DNA of 64,000 bases from Shinisaurus crocodilurus. Its lineage: Eukaryota > Chordata > Lepidosauria > Squamata > Shinisauridae. Below the pieces are notes generated by a model. It ran no database searches and was not told where the DNA came from. It worked only from the letters and a program-made list of their open reading frames with translations. Each line of letters begins with the position of its first letter. Position 1 is the stretch's first letter. The stretch spans positions 22,799,817-22,863,816 of the forward strand of contig CM037879.1 of assembly GCA_021292165.1 (NCBI GenBank). The letters are read 5' to 3'. Of this stretch, positions 41,413 through 51,795 are shown one piece after another. The translations under genes and the position numbers were made by a program.

Positions 41413-41934
41413 AGTTAACTATATGACAGTTCCTTCACCCATCTAAAAATAGCCAAAGAAGGCACTCATGCTGCCATTGACATGTTGTGAAATAATACAC
41501 ACTTTTTTCCAGTTTTGATGTTAACTGGAGATTCATCTCTGTGTTGGAAATAATAGCACTGGGGCTTAAAGGAATGGGGGTCTCCTGTAGGTCAGGAGTT
41601 AGTAGCCTTAAGGATAAATTTCTGGAGAATCAGGAGATCAGATGGGCTGTCTGTAGCTGTAATTTCAGTTGTGCCATCTTCACTGCAGAGCAGGAAATTC
41701 TACACAGATTCCTGTAGAACATCAGGAAGCCTTCGAGTAAATGTGTCACTTTAACCTTTTCCTGTTGCCGTCTTTTTCAGGGTGCAGAGAAGGAGCCCTA
41801 AAAACAGGGATCTAATTGTTTAATGCTATGTATTAGACACTTGATCTTGCTTTATATTAGGAATGGATCCCATTTTCCTGTAAGTGTTGCAAGATGAAAT
41901 TAATGCTAGATGACATTAATAGAAAACATATTAA
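41413..41934. other. No gene recognised
   Basis: Single-copy looking DNA up to the CR1 start. Confidence 0.4.
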
Positions 41935-43703
41935 TGGGGTGCAGGGGATGCTTATCAAATTTGCAGATGACACAAAGTTGGGTGGAACAGCTAATACTCT
42001 GGAAGACAGAAACAAAATTCAAAGCGATCTCGATAGGCTGGAGCGTTGGGCCGAAAACAACAGAATGAAATTTATAATAGGGATAAATGCCAAGTGCTGC
42101 ACCTAGGGAAAGGAAACCAAATGCAGAGTTGCAGAATGGAGGACACTTGGCTCAACAATACTACAAGTGAGAAGGATCTTGGAATTGTGGTAGATCACAA
42201 ACTGAATATGAGCCAGCAATGCGATGTGGCTGCAAAGAAGGCAAATGCTATTTTGGGCTGCATTAATAGAAGTATAGCTTCCAAATGGCGTGAAGTGATA
42301 ATTCCCCTCTACTCAGCACTGGTTAGGCCTCATCTTGAGTACTGCATCCAGTTCTGGCCACCACACTTTAAGAAGGATGCAGACAAACTGGAAAGGGTTC
42401 AGAGGAGGACAACAAAGATGATCAGGGGACTGGAAACAAAGCCCTATGACAGTGATGGCGAACCTATGGCACGGGTGCCACTGCTGGCACGCAGGGACCT
42501 CTCTGTGGGCACTCGAGCCATTGGTCGTCAGATCGCGAGAAGACTGTCCCCTTCTGCAAAACACTAATTATCTTGTTCTTTCTCACAGTGTGGACCAGAA
42601 TGATTTTATTCTAGAATTCCTGTTACAGAATTCTTTTCTACATTGTTATCACATTTAAAAGATTTTGAAGAATGATGCACAGAGCATGGCTTGGATGTAA
42701 AGCCCTAACAGTTGACCTGAGCGCTGCATGTGTTGCTCTCAAACTAACGGAGTATGAGCCAAGGTTTGACAAATTATCAGCATGCAGGCAATAGCAAAAA
42801 CCACATTAATTGTGCAAAAGCATGCCCAATGCAAACTTTTACCTAATGCAGTGTTTGCAGTCCAAGACATAAAGTGTTTAAAATGTGTTAAGCATGTTTA
42901 GTTTTCTTGTTTATCTTGCTCATCCTAGTACAGGTTGACTTTTAATTTTACTAATCCGACACCTTTAAAGCAGGGAAAGGACCCGGGAGTAAAGCTTGCC
43001 GATACAATTTCAGTCTGGCATATAATTATATACAAGTTGAGAATCCCTTATCCAAAAATACATGTGCCTAATTATTTAAAAAGTTTGTAAATTCCCTTCA
43101 GGCTATGTGTACAATGTAGTAGTAATAATTTTTTGAGTTGATTTTTTTTTTCAACAAAAAACGTATCATTGAAAACTCTGTTATGTTTTTTCTTTGAAGA
43201 CAAAAGAAGTTAATTAATTCGGACAACTGTATGAGTTGTTTTTCTAAAACTAAAACCTTGGTATTCAGGTTTAATTGCAGTGTTGGCACTTTGAAATAAA
43301 TAAGTTGGTTTTGTGTTGCAGTTTGGGCACTCGGGCTCAAAAAGGTTCGCCATCACTGCCCTATGAGAAGAGACTGAAGGAACTGGGCATGTTTAGCCTT
43401 CAGAAGGGAAGAGGGGAGATAAGATAGTGCTCTTCAAGTACTTGAAAGGTTGTCACAGAGGAGGGCCAGGATCTCTTCTCGACCATCCCAGAGTACAGGA
43501 CTGAAAGAGCAATATGACAATGGAACCAACTACGTACCTAAGGAGGTAGTGGGCTCTCCCACACTGGAGGCATTCAAGATGCAGCTGAACAGCCATCTGT
43601 CAGGGATGCTTTAACTTGGATTCCTGCATTGAGCAGGGGGTTGGACTCGAAGGCCTTATAGGCCCCTTCCAACTCTACTATTCTATGATTCTACAATTCT
43701 GAG
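41935..43703 (+). pseudogene. CR1 LINE ORF2 fragment and 3' end, split by a hAT element
   Basis: The forward frame carries the reverse transcriptase active-site block FADDTKLGG. DLDRLERWAENNRMKF follows, then after a two-base insertion near 42070 DKCQVLHLGKGN, EKDLGIVVDHKLNMSQQCD, IASKWREVIIPLYSALVRP, HLEYCIQFW and KLERVQRRTTKMIRGLE. At 42449 the frame is broken by a 909-bp DNA transposon. The CR1 resumes at 43359 with the EKRLKELGMFSLQK region and ends at the TATTCTATGATTCTAC tail. It is a dead copy. Confidence 0.93.
42450..43358 (+). mobile_element. hAT DNA transposon, internally deleted, in CR1
   Basis: Terminal inverted repeats of 16 bp are perfect: CAGTGATGGCGAACCT and AGGTTCGCCATCACTG. 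CCCTATGA is duplicated exactly at 42442-42449 and 43359-43366. An 8-bp duplication and CAG..CTG ends define hAT. Around 42714-42790 one forward frame reads ALKLTEYEPRFDKLSA, similar to the C-terminal end of hAT transposases, so this is a deleted relative of an autonomous element. The ends recall the widely spread, horizontally transferred tetrapod hATs (the SPIN/OC1 group). That match is from memory and needs a search. Confidence 0.93.
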
Positions 43704-44078
43704 ATTTCTGACTCCAGTTTGTTTAAGAGCAGCAACAAAATGACTCTTCCTCTTAAATTATACTGCTGAAATGAAGAAAGCTTAAGGTAACCAGGAGTGG
43801 ATTTTTATTCTCAGTTCAGTTCCAGTACTCAAAACTAATTCCTGGGCTCAGAGTTCTTTAAACCTGTGTATGTCTTTTGCACCATGTTCTGGTTAGTGGA
43901 TGCTGGGGTTCTAGTAAAAAGCGAAGTAGATCCCATAAGCCTGAAGCGTGCCCATCCCTGTTGTAGACTGTTGGTCTGATCTCAGTAAGACTGTTCTTGT
44001 ATTTTTAGGCTCTGCTCTTTGGGACACAGGAATTTGAATTAGTCATGCCACCACTTCCAGCTGTACCATTTTCCAAGT
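43704..44078. other. No gene recognised
   Basis: Single-copy looking DNA. Confidence 0.4.
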
Positions 44079-44159
44079 TGTGCGGTGCAATCCTATACAT
44101 ATCTACTCAGACATAAGTCCCATTCAACTCTCAGCTAAGTGTGTATAGGATTGCAGCCT
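44079..44159. mobile_element. GCAATCCTAT MITE, type a
   Basis: GTGCAATCCTATACATATCT, ACTCAGACATAAGTCCCATT, CAACTCTCAGCTAAGTG and TGTATAGGATTGCAGCC. Both ends are intact. Confidence 0.85.
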
Positions 44160-44162
44160 TAG

Positions 44163-44603
44163 GGCAAAATGCTATGGCCCTCTGACCTTGTCTGGGGGGC
44201 CATAGGATGGGGCATAGTCTCCGCTGCAACCTCGGAAATCCCTTCCGAGGTTGCAGTGCCGCAGAACGCCCCCCACCCCCCTGTAGCTGGCGTGGCTCTT
44301 TCTGCACTGGCAGGGAACCAAACATGGAAGACCGTGTTTGGTTCCTCCGTGGGGGTGGCGTTCCCAGGGGTGGGGAGGGGAGGTGCAAGGCACTGCTGGA
44401 TTCTGAGGAATCCAGGTGGTATCTCAGCCTCTCCTCACAAGGAGAGGAGAAACATCTAGACGGCCAACATCGGCCATCTAGATGTTTTTCAGGACAAGGG
44501 GAGCACAGTGGATATCCTGTCTGCTGTGCTTCTCCCACCCTCAATAAGATTACGGGCAGTTCAGTGGGTTGCGAGCAGCATAATAGGATCGCGCTGTTAA
44601 TGG
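44163..44603. mobile_element. Five-hairpin element, GCAATCCTAT-like ends
   Basis: Successive palindromes are CTATGGCCC/GGGCCATAG, GCAACCTCGGAA/TTCCGAGGTTGC, GAACCAAACA/TGTTTGGTTC, ACATCTAGACGGCC/GGCCATCTAGATGT and AGCACAG/CTGTGCT. The left end is a degraded GCAATCCTATGGCC and the right end AATAGGATCGCGCTG. Long open frames on both strands follow the palindromes and are not genes. Confidence 0.75.
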
Positions 44604-44724
44604 CTTAGTTCTTACTAAAATCAACAACATTTTGTGCTAATGGGACCTGGAATTTATTGTATTTCTGGGGTTGTTGACTAAGGAGGCAGGACACCTCCTC
44701 CTCCTCCTTGTCTAAGTCAACTGA

Positions 44725-44778
44725 AGACAGACAGACAGATATCTTTAGGTAGGTAGGTAGGTGGGTAGGTAGATGATA
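44725..44778. repeat. Tetranucleotide repeats (AGAC)n and (GGTA)n
   Basis: Short GACAGACAGACAGA and GGTAGGTAGGTAGG arrays with interruptions. Confidence 0.9.
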
Positions 44779-44784
44779 GATATA

Positions 44785-45034
44785 CAGTAATGCCTTGGAT
44801 TGCAAGTAACTTGGTTTGAGAGCGTTTTGCAAGACAAGCAAATTTTTAAATATTTATTTTAAATTTTTTGACTTGATATACAAGCGACGTCTTGCAATAC
44901 AAGTACTGTAGTACGGCTTAAATTAAAAATCTCTGTACAAATTTTTTTGGGGGAATTTTGTTTTGATATAAGAGTGTTTTGGATTACAAGCACGTTTCCG
45001 GAACGAATTATGCTCTCAATCCAAGGCATGACTG
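44785..45034 (+). mobile_element. Tigger-like mariner MITE, copy 2
   Basis: CAGTAATGCCTTGGATTG ... CAATCCAAGGCATGACTG with TA directly on both sides (44783-44784, 45035-45036), the mariner target duplication. It is 250 bp with no transposase. Confidence 0.92.
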
Positions 45035-45149
45035 TATATCTTACATCTACAAAGTTAATCAACAGGTGATGGGAACATTGAATTACACAACATGACAAAA
45101 GCAAAGCAGTAAGGTTAGGCACCCCCTAACCAACTAGTCCATTCATCTA

Positions 45150-45407
45150 CAGTAATACCTTGGATTGCAAGTAACTTGGTCTGAGAGCGTTTTGCAAGAC
45201 AAGCAAATTTTTTAAATAAATTTTGACTTGATAAACAAGTGACGTTTTGCAATATAAGGTAGGGATGTAACCACTCGCCTCGAGCGGGCGTAGCAGGCCG
45301 AAATCGGCCCCACTCACGCCCGCCAGAGACTCGCTTTGATATAAGAGTGTTTTGGATTACAAACATGGTTCCGGAACGAATTATGCTTGCAAGCCAAGGT
45401 ATTACTG
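45150..45407 (+). mobile_element. Tigger-like mariner MITE, copy 3, with foreign centre
   Basis: CAGTAATACCTTGGATTGC ... GCCAAGGTATTACTG, with TA at 45148-45149 and 45408-45409. The central segment present in copies 1 and 2 (GTACTGTAGTACGGC to ATTTTTTTGGGGGAATTT) is replaced by a GC-rich piece at 45259-45333. Confidence 0.9.
45259..45333. mobile_element. TAGGGATGTAAC fragment replacing the centre of the MITE
   Basis: TAGGGATGTAACCACTCGCC, GAGCGGGCG and CACTCACGCCCGCCAGAGAC. The start matches the TAGGGATRTG ends of 3097 and 8701. No matching right end and no target duplication are seen. The MITE has lost its own centre at this point. Confidence 0.6.
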
Positions 45408-45413
45408 TATAAG

Positions 45414-45547
45414 AGGGATGGGCAACTTGTGGCCCTTCAGATTTTTTCACCTACAACTCCCATCAGCTCTAGTCTGCATAGCCAATGGTTAGGGATCATG
45501 GGAGTTGTAGGCCAAAACATCTGGAGAGCCACAAATTGCCCACCCCT
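45414..45547. mobile_element. Palindromic GGGATGGGCAACTTGTGGCC element, full length
   Basis: GGGATGGGCAACTTGTGGCC with CTACAACTCCCATCAGC mirrors GATCATGGGAGTTGTAGGCC and CCACAAATTGCCCACCCC. It is a complete foldback of 134 bp. TSD not evident. Confidence 0.88.
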
Positions 45548-45697
45548 GAAGGAAAGCAAAACATGGCCTTCCCCACACAGTAAAAGTAAATGAGCCATTA
45601 TATCAGGCTGGAAGGTACAGAAGCTACCTTTGTTTGTAAATGTCCACAGCTGTGGAAAGCTTCAACGGTTTTGCCACTTTAAAGTTGTTGAAGCTTT

Positions 45698-45737
45698 CAG
45701 GCCAGGGCTGGGTGTCAGGCCAGGGCTGGGTGTCAGG
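45698..45737. repeat. Tandem 18-bp duplication
   Basis: CAGGCCAGGGCTGGGTGT occurs twice in tandem. Confidence 0.9.
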
Positions 45738-45884
45738 TAAGATGAATAAGGGATGAGGTAGGATATCAGCTGCTGGCCATTATTAAAACTGGTAGAACTG
45801 ACAGGTTTGGAAAGGTAGCTGTGGACGGAGGCTTCAAATGGGAATGTAAGAGATGGGCTTTCAGCATGGCCTGCAGAGTTGTCC

Positions 45885-45998
45885 TAACACAGCCTTCTCT
45901 ATCCTGCTTCCTTCCAGATTTGTTGGATTGCAACTCCCATCATTCCCAGCCAGTGGAATGAATCTGGAGGGAACTAGGTTGGGGAAAGCTATCCTAAC
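45885..45998. mobile_element. Palindromic ACTCCCATC / GGTTGGGGAA element
   Basis: GGATTGCAACTCCCATCATT, then GAATCTGGAGGGAACTAGGT and TGGGGAAAGCTATCC. Confidence 0.72.
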
Positions 45999-47066
45999 GT
46001 TATGGGAGAAGAACATTAAAAGTAGGACTGCAATATTTCATTGGTTAGATTAAGCAATTTTTTAAAAATTTGATTGATTAAAAATGTTGCCCTGATAAAT
46101 CAGGCAGCAGATTTTAAATATATATTCTTTTTCGCACAAACTTATAAAAGCTGTGGACGTCATCTTCAAAGAGACATTCCAATTTCTGTACTCACACATG
46201 GGAGGGAATGCCTTTTCTGTGGCCATTTCTATTATGCACACATGCATTGGCTAAAAACAACAGAGGTATGCTTTTTGCTTAAGAAATATTGTTTTCACTC
46301 ATATGAAAATGGAATTGATTATTATTCTAGTAAAACTGATATGATTCATTTACTACACTTCTTTTTTGAGAGCCCTAATTATAAGGGATGAATACCACCA
46401 GTTCCCTGCAGCAACAAACAAATGATAAATTTGTCATTCAAGCCAATTTATCTCTTGCTTCATTTTGGGTGACTCTAGGCAGCGCAATAAATACTGAATA
46501 TGCTCCTAAAAGAAAAGAGGCTCTTTGACCTAAAATAGTTTACACTAAATAAGAACCTGTGCATTGTGACATCTTCTGTTCCGTGATGCTCCAGACTAGC
46601 AACCACTAATTCTGTCTCCTAAACTTCAATAAAATGACAGCTATGCCATGGGGCTCAAATTTGTGAAATTTGATCATTTTTTCCCCATCTGCTGCTTATT
46701 CGGTTAGTAGATTAAGAAAGATTTTTTTAAAAATTACTGACATCACAGGAGTCACATTGACTCATTTACTGCCTCTCACGTCACTGTGGAGGAATTCCCA
46801 GTACACAACTAACCCAAAACCTTTGTTTGTAAATTCTGGGCAAATTCAACATCTCATTTTTGTTACTTAACATCATTTTCATTGCAATGTAAAATGTAAA
46901 GTGTGCATGATCAGGCCAAACCTTGTTTACGCAAATACAACCTAGCTGATTAAGGACAGAATTCTGAAACAGGACTTTTGATCATTAATACTCCTGAAAT
47001 GTCACACTATAATAATTCAGCCATAGGTTCTGGTGCCAAAATTTGCAAGTCATGGCTCTCTCGATA
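45999..47066. other. AT-rich, no gene recognised
   Basis: A 105-residue open frame at 46074-46391 shows no domain. A GATTGATTAAAAAT repeat-like motif lies near 46070. Confidence 0.4.
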
Positions 47067-47181
47067 GGTGCAAGCCATGGTCAGAGCAGGGATGGACAGA
47101 TATTTCTGGTCCCAATTAGAACCTTGCTGGGTGCAAGCCATGGTCAGAGCAGGGATGGACAGATATTTCTGGTCCCAATTA
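47067..47181. repeat. Exact 52-bp direct duplication
   Basis: 47067-47118 and 47130-47181 are identical (starting GGTGCAAGCCATGGTCAGAG) and are separated by 11 bp. The period is 63 bp. Confidence 0.96.
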
Positions 47182-47607
47182 ACTTTGCATGTGTTCGTTC
47201 ATAAGTCCTTCCCATCCCAGTTCCACATGTAATATGCACAGATTTAAAAAGCCACATGAAAATTCGTATATAAAAACTTATTTCTGAGTGTATTTTCTCA
47301 CAAAATATGCTTTTATAAGTGTATTTTATCTAAATGGATGCATTCCTAAATGTATTTTATTCTAAAGTGCACATCTTAAATGCATTTTGGTACATCTTTT
47401 GAGCCAAGATCTCCATCAAATAATTCGGGAAAAGTACAAAATCGAAGGATCATTAGTTCAGCTCTGCATCTGCACATAAATCAGGGAGGTGCAGATCAGA
47501 TCAGGTCACTTTGCTTTGGAATTTCCAAATATCAAATCCCTCAACCATCCCTCCTTTAGAGGCGGTATTCTTCTGAATGCTAGATGCTGAGGAGAAACAA
47601 TGAGGGA

Positions 47608-47765
47608 GAACGCTGGCTCAGCTTGTCTGAGCATGGAAAGCTAAGCAGGGTCAGGCCTGGTTATTACTTGGATGGGAGACCCCTCCTCTCGTTTCCTGCA
47701 TTGAGCAGGGGGTTGGACTCGATGGCCTTGTAGGCTCCTTCCAACTCTATGATCTATGAAATCTA
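47608..47765 (+). mobile_element. 5S rRNA-headed SINE
   Basis: ACGCTGGCTCAGCTTGTCTG, AAGCTAAGCAGGGTCAGGCC, TACTTGGATGGGAGACCCC and the CR1-like tail ending GATCTATGAAATCTAT. Confidence 0.92.
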
Positions 47766-47878
47766 TTAAAGTTGCTGCTTGAAGCACCAACACGTTCTGG
47801 GGGGGGGTGGGTTGGGGGGGAAACGAAAGAAAGAAACTGGCCACCTTGTATTTAAAGATAAGACACCTTCACCTGACT

Positions 47879-47950
47879 GACCACTATTAGGAACAGGATG
47901 CTGAAGTAGGTGTATCCTTGGTCTGACCCTGAAGGGCTCTTATATAGGGC
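47879..47950 (+). mobile_element. CR1-type LINE tail (TTATGTTCTT subfamily), degraded
   Basis: GGAACAGGATGCTGAAG, CCTTGGTCTGACCCTGAAGG and GCTCTTATATA resemble the 3' end of the CR1 copy at 61720. Confidence 0.6.
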
Positions 47951-48281
47951 CCAATTAGGCATGAAGGCAACAGCTAAAACTAATTAAGGCTAGTCTGGCA
48001 GCAGAGCTGAAGTTTTAGTGCATACATTGTACCAAATGGTGCAAAGTTGATAGCCTGGCAGAAGCCACCCCTTGTCTCCACCATTGTCTCCTGATAGTTA
48101 CCAGTAAGGATGGGCTTTTCTCTCCTCCCCTATTGCCCCACTGTGGTCAGTGTCTGGATGGGAAATGCCTTCCTACACTCCTTGAAGGAGAAGATAGGAT
48201 AGATGAGATACAAATGATAGACAAGATATCATGCAGCATGCTATGCACACTTACCCACCTGGGAGTGGGAAATTACTTCTG

Positions 48282-48612
48282 AGTCAGTGCTGGCTCCAGG
48301 TTTTTGAGGGTCCTTGGGCAAGACACTCTCAGTGGGACCCCTCCCTCAGTGAGTCTACCTTCTCAACACCATTGCCACTAGCTGCTGTCCTCTTTCTCAT
48401 CATTGCCACCAGTTGCTTGCTTCTCAGGCATAGAGCAAGTAGGCAATGGCATCTACTGCTATTCCTTCTCACCAACGTTGTCTGGGCAAGAGGTAGGTGA
48501 ACAGGCAGGTTGCCACAGTGAAGAGGAGGAGCAACTCCTGGGGGCTCCTGTCCGTGGGTCCCTGCAGGGGTGTGGGCCCTTGGCAGGAGCCTGACCATGC
48601 CTGCCCTTGATG
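48282..48612 (+). repeat. Unclassified interspersed repeat C, copy 2
   Basis: Reverse complement of 2405-2718. It begins GGCTCCAGGTTTTTGAGGGT, passes CCCTCCCTCAGTGAGTCTAC and ends GGGCCCTTGGCAGGAGCC. Open frames on both strands show no domain. Confidence 0.7.
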
Positions 48613-48619
48613 TGAACCT

Positions 48620-48822
48620 GGGAATAAAAGCTGGACTTACTTCTGAGTAAGCGTGCATAGGATTGTACTGCATTCCCACACGCTGATGTGGGAATGAGTC
48701 CTACTAAACACAATAGGACGTACTTCCAGGATTGTGTTTTAAAGTTTCTGCTATATTAACTTGGGAGTAAGCCCTATTGAATGCAGCAGGATTAGTTTCT
48801 GAGTAAACAATAGGATTGCACT
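48620..48822. mobile_element. Clustered partial GCAATCCTAT MITEs, type a
   Basis: Three fragments: ACTTACTTCTGAGTAAGCGT with ATAGGATTGTACTGC, GAGTCCTACTAAACACAATA with CCAGGATTGTG, and TTGGGAGTAAGCCCTATTGA with ATAGGATTGCACTG. Confidence 0.75.
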
Positions 48823-49712
48823 GTGTATTAATAAATTACATGCTTCCTATACTAGACAAAAGGTACCATCTGCATCCTTTAAGAGCAATGGTAGTTTTGC
48901 CACTGACTTCAGTGGGTGAAATCCAAGGAAGTTTTTCAGCCGCTTCTGTCAGTGGAACAAGGAGGGGACAATTCTTCCTGCAAAACCTACTCCAGAGGGT
49001 TGGAGGATCCTCCCAAGCAGATTTTTGGAGGGTGCAGGGGCTACAGGAAAGAAGAGAGAGGGAGAAAGCCCTGTCATGCCAGAGAACTTCCTCTTGATAC
49101 ATGGACTGCACCAAAAAGCAATTTATTTCAGTATTTGTAAAATACACTGCATAATATTGTAGGATGCAAGTACAGTATATGTGCATTTATGTGTAGATTT
49201 TTCTTAGAACTACCTGCTGTACATGAGCTAAGCATAATGAAGTGATCACAACCGCTGTTGTTGTTTTTATGGACTTGAAGTAGCAAATACATGACTTGCA
49301 CTGCAGTAAGCTTAAAGCACATATAAACAGGAAACTTAAGAAATGTATTGTCTACAGTTGCCTTAAAAAATATGTCTGTTTCTTTCAGAGCTAAACCTCA
49401 GATGCTTCTTTTGTCTTAGTAGAAACAGTTGCAGCCAAAAGTCTGTAGGGGGTGTTATTAATAAAGGAATCACATTAGAGGCACTGCTTGATTTTTAAGT
49501 TCTTTTACATTTTAGGTTATTGTAGTTCAAAGTGTCTCTGTGTATCAACATATATGTTTTTTTGCACTGCAAGTCTAGGTGAACAGTTTGTATCTACATT
49601 AACATTTTAAATTTCATTTCTACTTTGTGGTTTCAGAGGGATTGCTAAGCATTTTCATGGGTTTTCTGGAAACAGGCATGCTGGTGTGTTTTCAACAACA
49701 ACAACAATAATT
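48823..49712. other. No gene recognised
   Basis: Overlapping open frames at 48816-49186 on both strands lack domain character. Confidence 0.4.
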
Positions 49713-49815
49713 TTTAAAAAATTATTTCTTACCCGCCTCTCCGTCTAGATTGAGGCGGGGAACAACAAAAATATAAAATACATAATCAAAACACAACACA
49801 TACTATTAAAACATC
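49713..49815 (-). mobile_element. L2-type LINE 3' tail
   Basis: TTATTTCTTACCCGCCTCTC, GAGGCGGGGAACAACAAAAA and ATAAAATACATAATC. It is the reverse of the tail at 53035-53245. Confidence 0.72.
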
Positions 49816-50289
49816 TTAAATGGCAAATGCACAGTTACCGTCCAGATTGTAGGTGCCTGGTATTGCTGGCGCAAGGGTTTGTCAACATGCCGGTCATCTG
49901 CTCAAAGCACTATCATCACAAAGACTCAAAGTGCTTACCTCAGAGAAAAATTCTGATGTCACGTGTGTTCCATTGGTATCCATTTGGCAGAGAACTGAAT
50001 CTTCACTGTCGAGAACATTAGCTTAGAAAATATCTGATTATTGCTTTTGGAATTTTTTAGCTCATTCGCTGGCATCTTAATTCATTTGTATTTTTGTTGC
50101 TGCTGAGTTCTGCTGGTGTTTTGTTTTTCATTGTTTTGTTTGCTAGCTTGAGGAAATGAAATGACTCTCTATTTAATGTTGTCATTATCAGGTTGTTGGT
50201 GGGCCTAGAGTAATGAATTGGTAGTAACTGAGTATTGATGAGTGACATTGTTCTCAAATTGTTTGGATAATTTATTCATTTTTGCAATG
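49816..50289. other. No gene recognised
   Basis: Single-copy looking DNA. Confidence 0.4.
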
Positions 50290-50377
50290 AACTTAATTGT
50301 TACGTTGTATCTATCAGTTGTGAACCCACTTTGAGTGCAGTAATTGCAGAAAAGGGATATATAAATAAACTTAACTT
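50290..50377 (+). mobile_element. L2-type LINE 3' tail
   Basis: GTGAACCCACTTTGAGTGCA, GCAGAAAAGGGATATATAAA, then TAAACTTAACTT. Confidence 0.6.
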
Positions 50378-50530
50378 GACATAAGATTTTAACCCTCACA
50401 CACCATTTTTGTTTTTTACTATATCAATTTGCTGTTGGGGTCCAATGAACCCATTTGATGTCCTAGGTTGAAATTAAGTTAATAATTGATTTCAAAATTA
50501 TACCAATTTTAATATTGGTATCATATTCCA

Positions 50531-50558
50531 ACACACACACACACACACACACACACAC
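50531..50558. repeat. (CA)n microsatellite
   Basis: Fourteen AC units. Confidence 0.97.
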
Positions 50559-50596
50559 CAAAACCATAGTCTAACACAAAAGTTAGTGGGGCCACT

Positions 50597-50668
50597 GTAG
50601 GAACAGAATGCTGGACTAGATAGGCCTTTGGTCTGATCCAGCAGGGCTCTTCTTATGTTCTTATGAGG
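50597..50668 (+). mobile_element. CR1-type LINE 3' end (TTATGTTCTT subfamily)
   Basis: GAACAGAATGCTGGACTAGA, TAGGCCTTTGGTCTGATCCA, GCAGGGCTCTTCTTATGTTC and TTATGAGG. It is the same end as the copy at 61720, on the other strand. Confidence 0.82.
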
Positions 50669-51619
50669 TCCATTGGGCCCACAATGTTACCTTACATTCT
50701 TTATTGGGCTGGGAGGAATCCATGGAAGAGAAAACAGAAGAGTTGCATAGGTGAATATTGGACTCATAATAGACGAGAAACCAACACAAAAAATGCCAGG
50801 ATTAAATACTGGATTCATGGTAAATAATGGAAGGGTCCAATGTACCCCAGTAACTATAGGGCTCCCCCCACAAGACTATTACAAATAAGAAATCAGCCTG
50901 GCAAGTTAGCAGTATGAGAATGTTAACTTCTGTGTCAAGATAAAGCCAACTTGAAGCAGAATTAACCTGCTAAAATCTACTCCTGGGGTGCAACAGACCC
51001 AAGCAGTGCTTTGTAATTGGCGGGAGGAGCACAAACAGGAATGTTTGTTTTTAAAATAGAAGCCAGCCCTCCAGAAGAACAGGGGATGGGGGAGGAGATA
51101 GGTAGCTGTCATTTGTATTACAAAGCCAGGAAGGAGGATGCTTGACTCACCCTGTTAGGGGGCTGGGAATGCACTGTGACTTCTGTTTTTATGGTACATT
51201 TGTACCCAGGCTGGCTCCATTCATGTCAATGTTCCTGAGTTCCTCTCTATAATTAAAGTGTAGTAGACTGATGTTTTTGAGAGGTGCTAACCATTAGCAG
51301 AGTGCCATAAAATATCAGCTTTATCATGAGATTTGACCTTGCAATTATCCGGCCTCCTAAGCTGTATAAACAGAACATTAGTTCTGGGCGGTGCCTACAG
51401 TGTCTGGTACTGAATGTTTTTCAGTGCTAGAACTCCAAGGTCTTGTATTCCTTAGGTAGTCTCAGGTTTTTCTAGGGACAAGGTTCAGGCAAAGGCTTTT
51501 GGAACCCTGGAGGGCCCAGGTTAGTTGGGGCAAGGCTTGGAAAATTCTCTGCTCTCCCCGTCAGTCCACACCTGTGCAAACACACCCATGCCCAAGTCAG
51601 TTGAGGGAAAGCATGAGGA
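50669..51619. other. No gene recognised
   Basis: Ordinary composition, no assignable repeat. Confidence 0.4.
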
Positions 51620-51795
51620 GGACAGGGGCTACTTCCACAACATCTCTAGATGGCTTTGGGCAAGCCATTATCTCTCGGGGCCTCTACTCTGGCTAATTAA
51701 CTGGCCAGCCTATTTATAAGAATTACAGTGATAAGGTATGCAGAGCACTTTGAACCCTGCAAGCACTATTTAAACGCTAAGTATTATCACTATTT
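51620..51795 (+). mobile_element. MIR-like CORE-SINE
   Basis: GATGGCTTTGGGCAAGCCAT, TATCTCTCGGGGCCTCTAC, AAGAATTACAGTGATAAGGT, GAGCACTTTGAACCC and GCACTATTTAAACGCTAAGT follow the MIR core-to-tail order. Confidence 0.75.
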
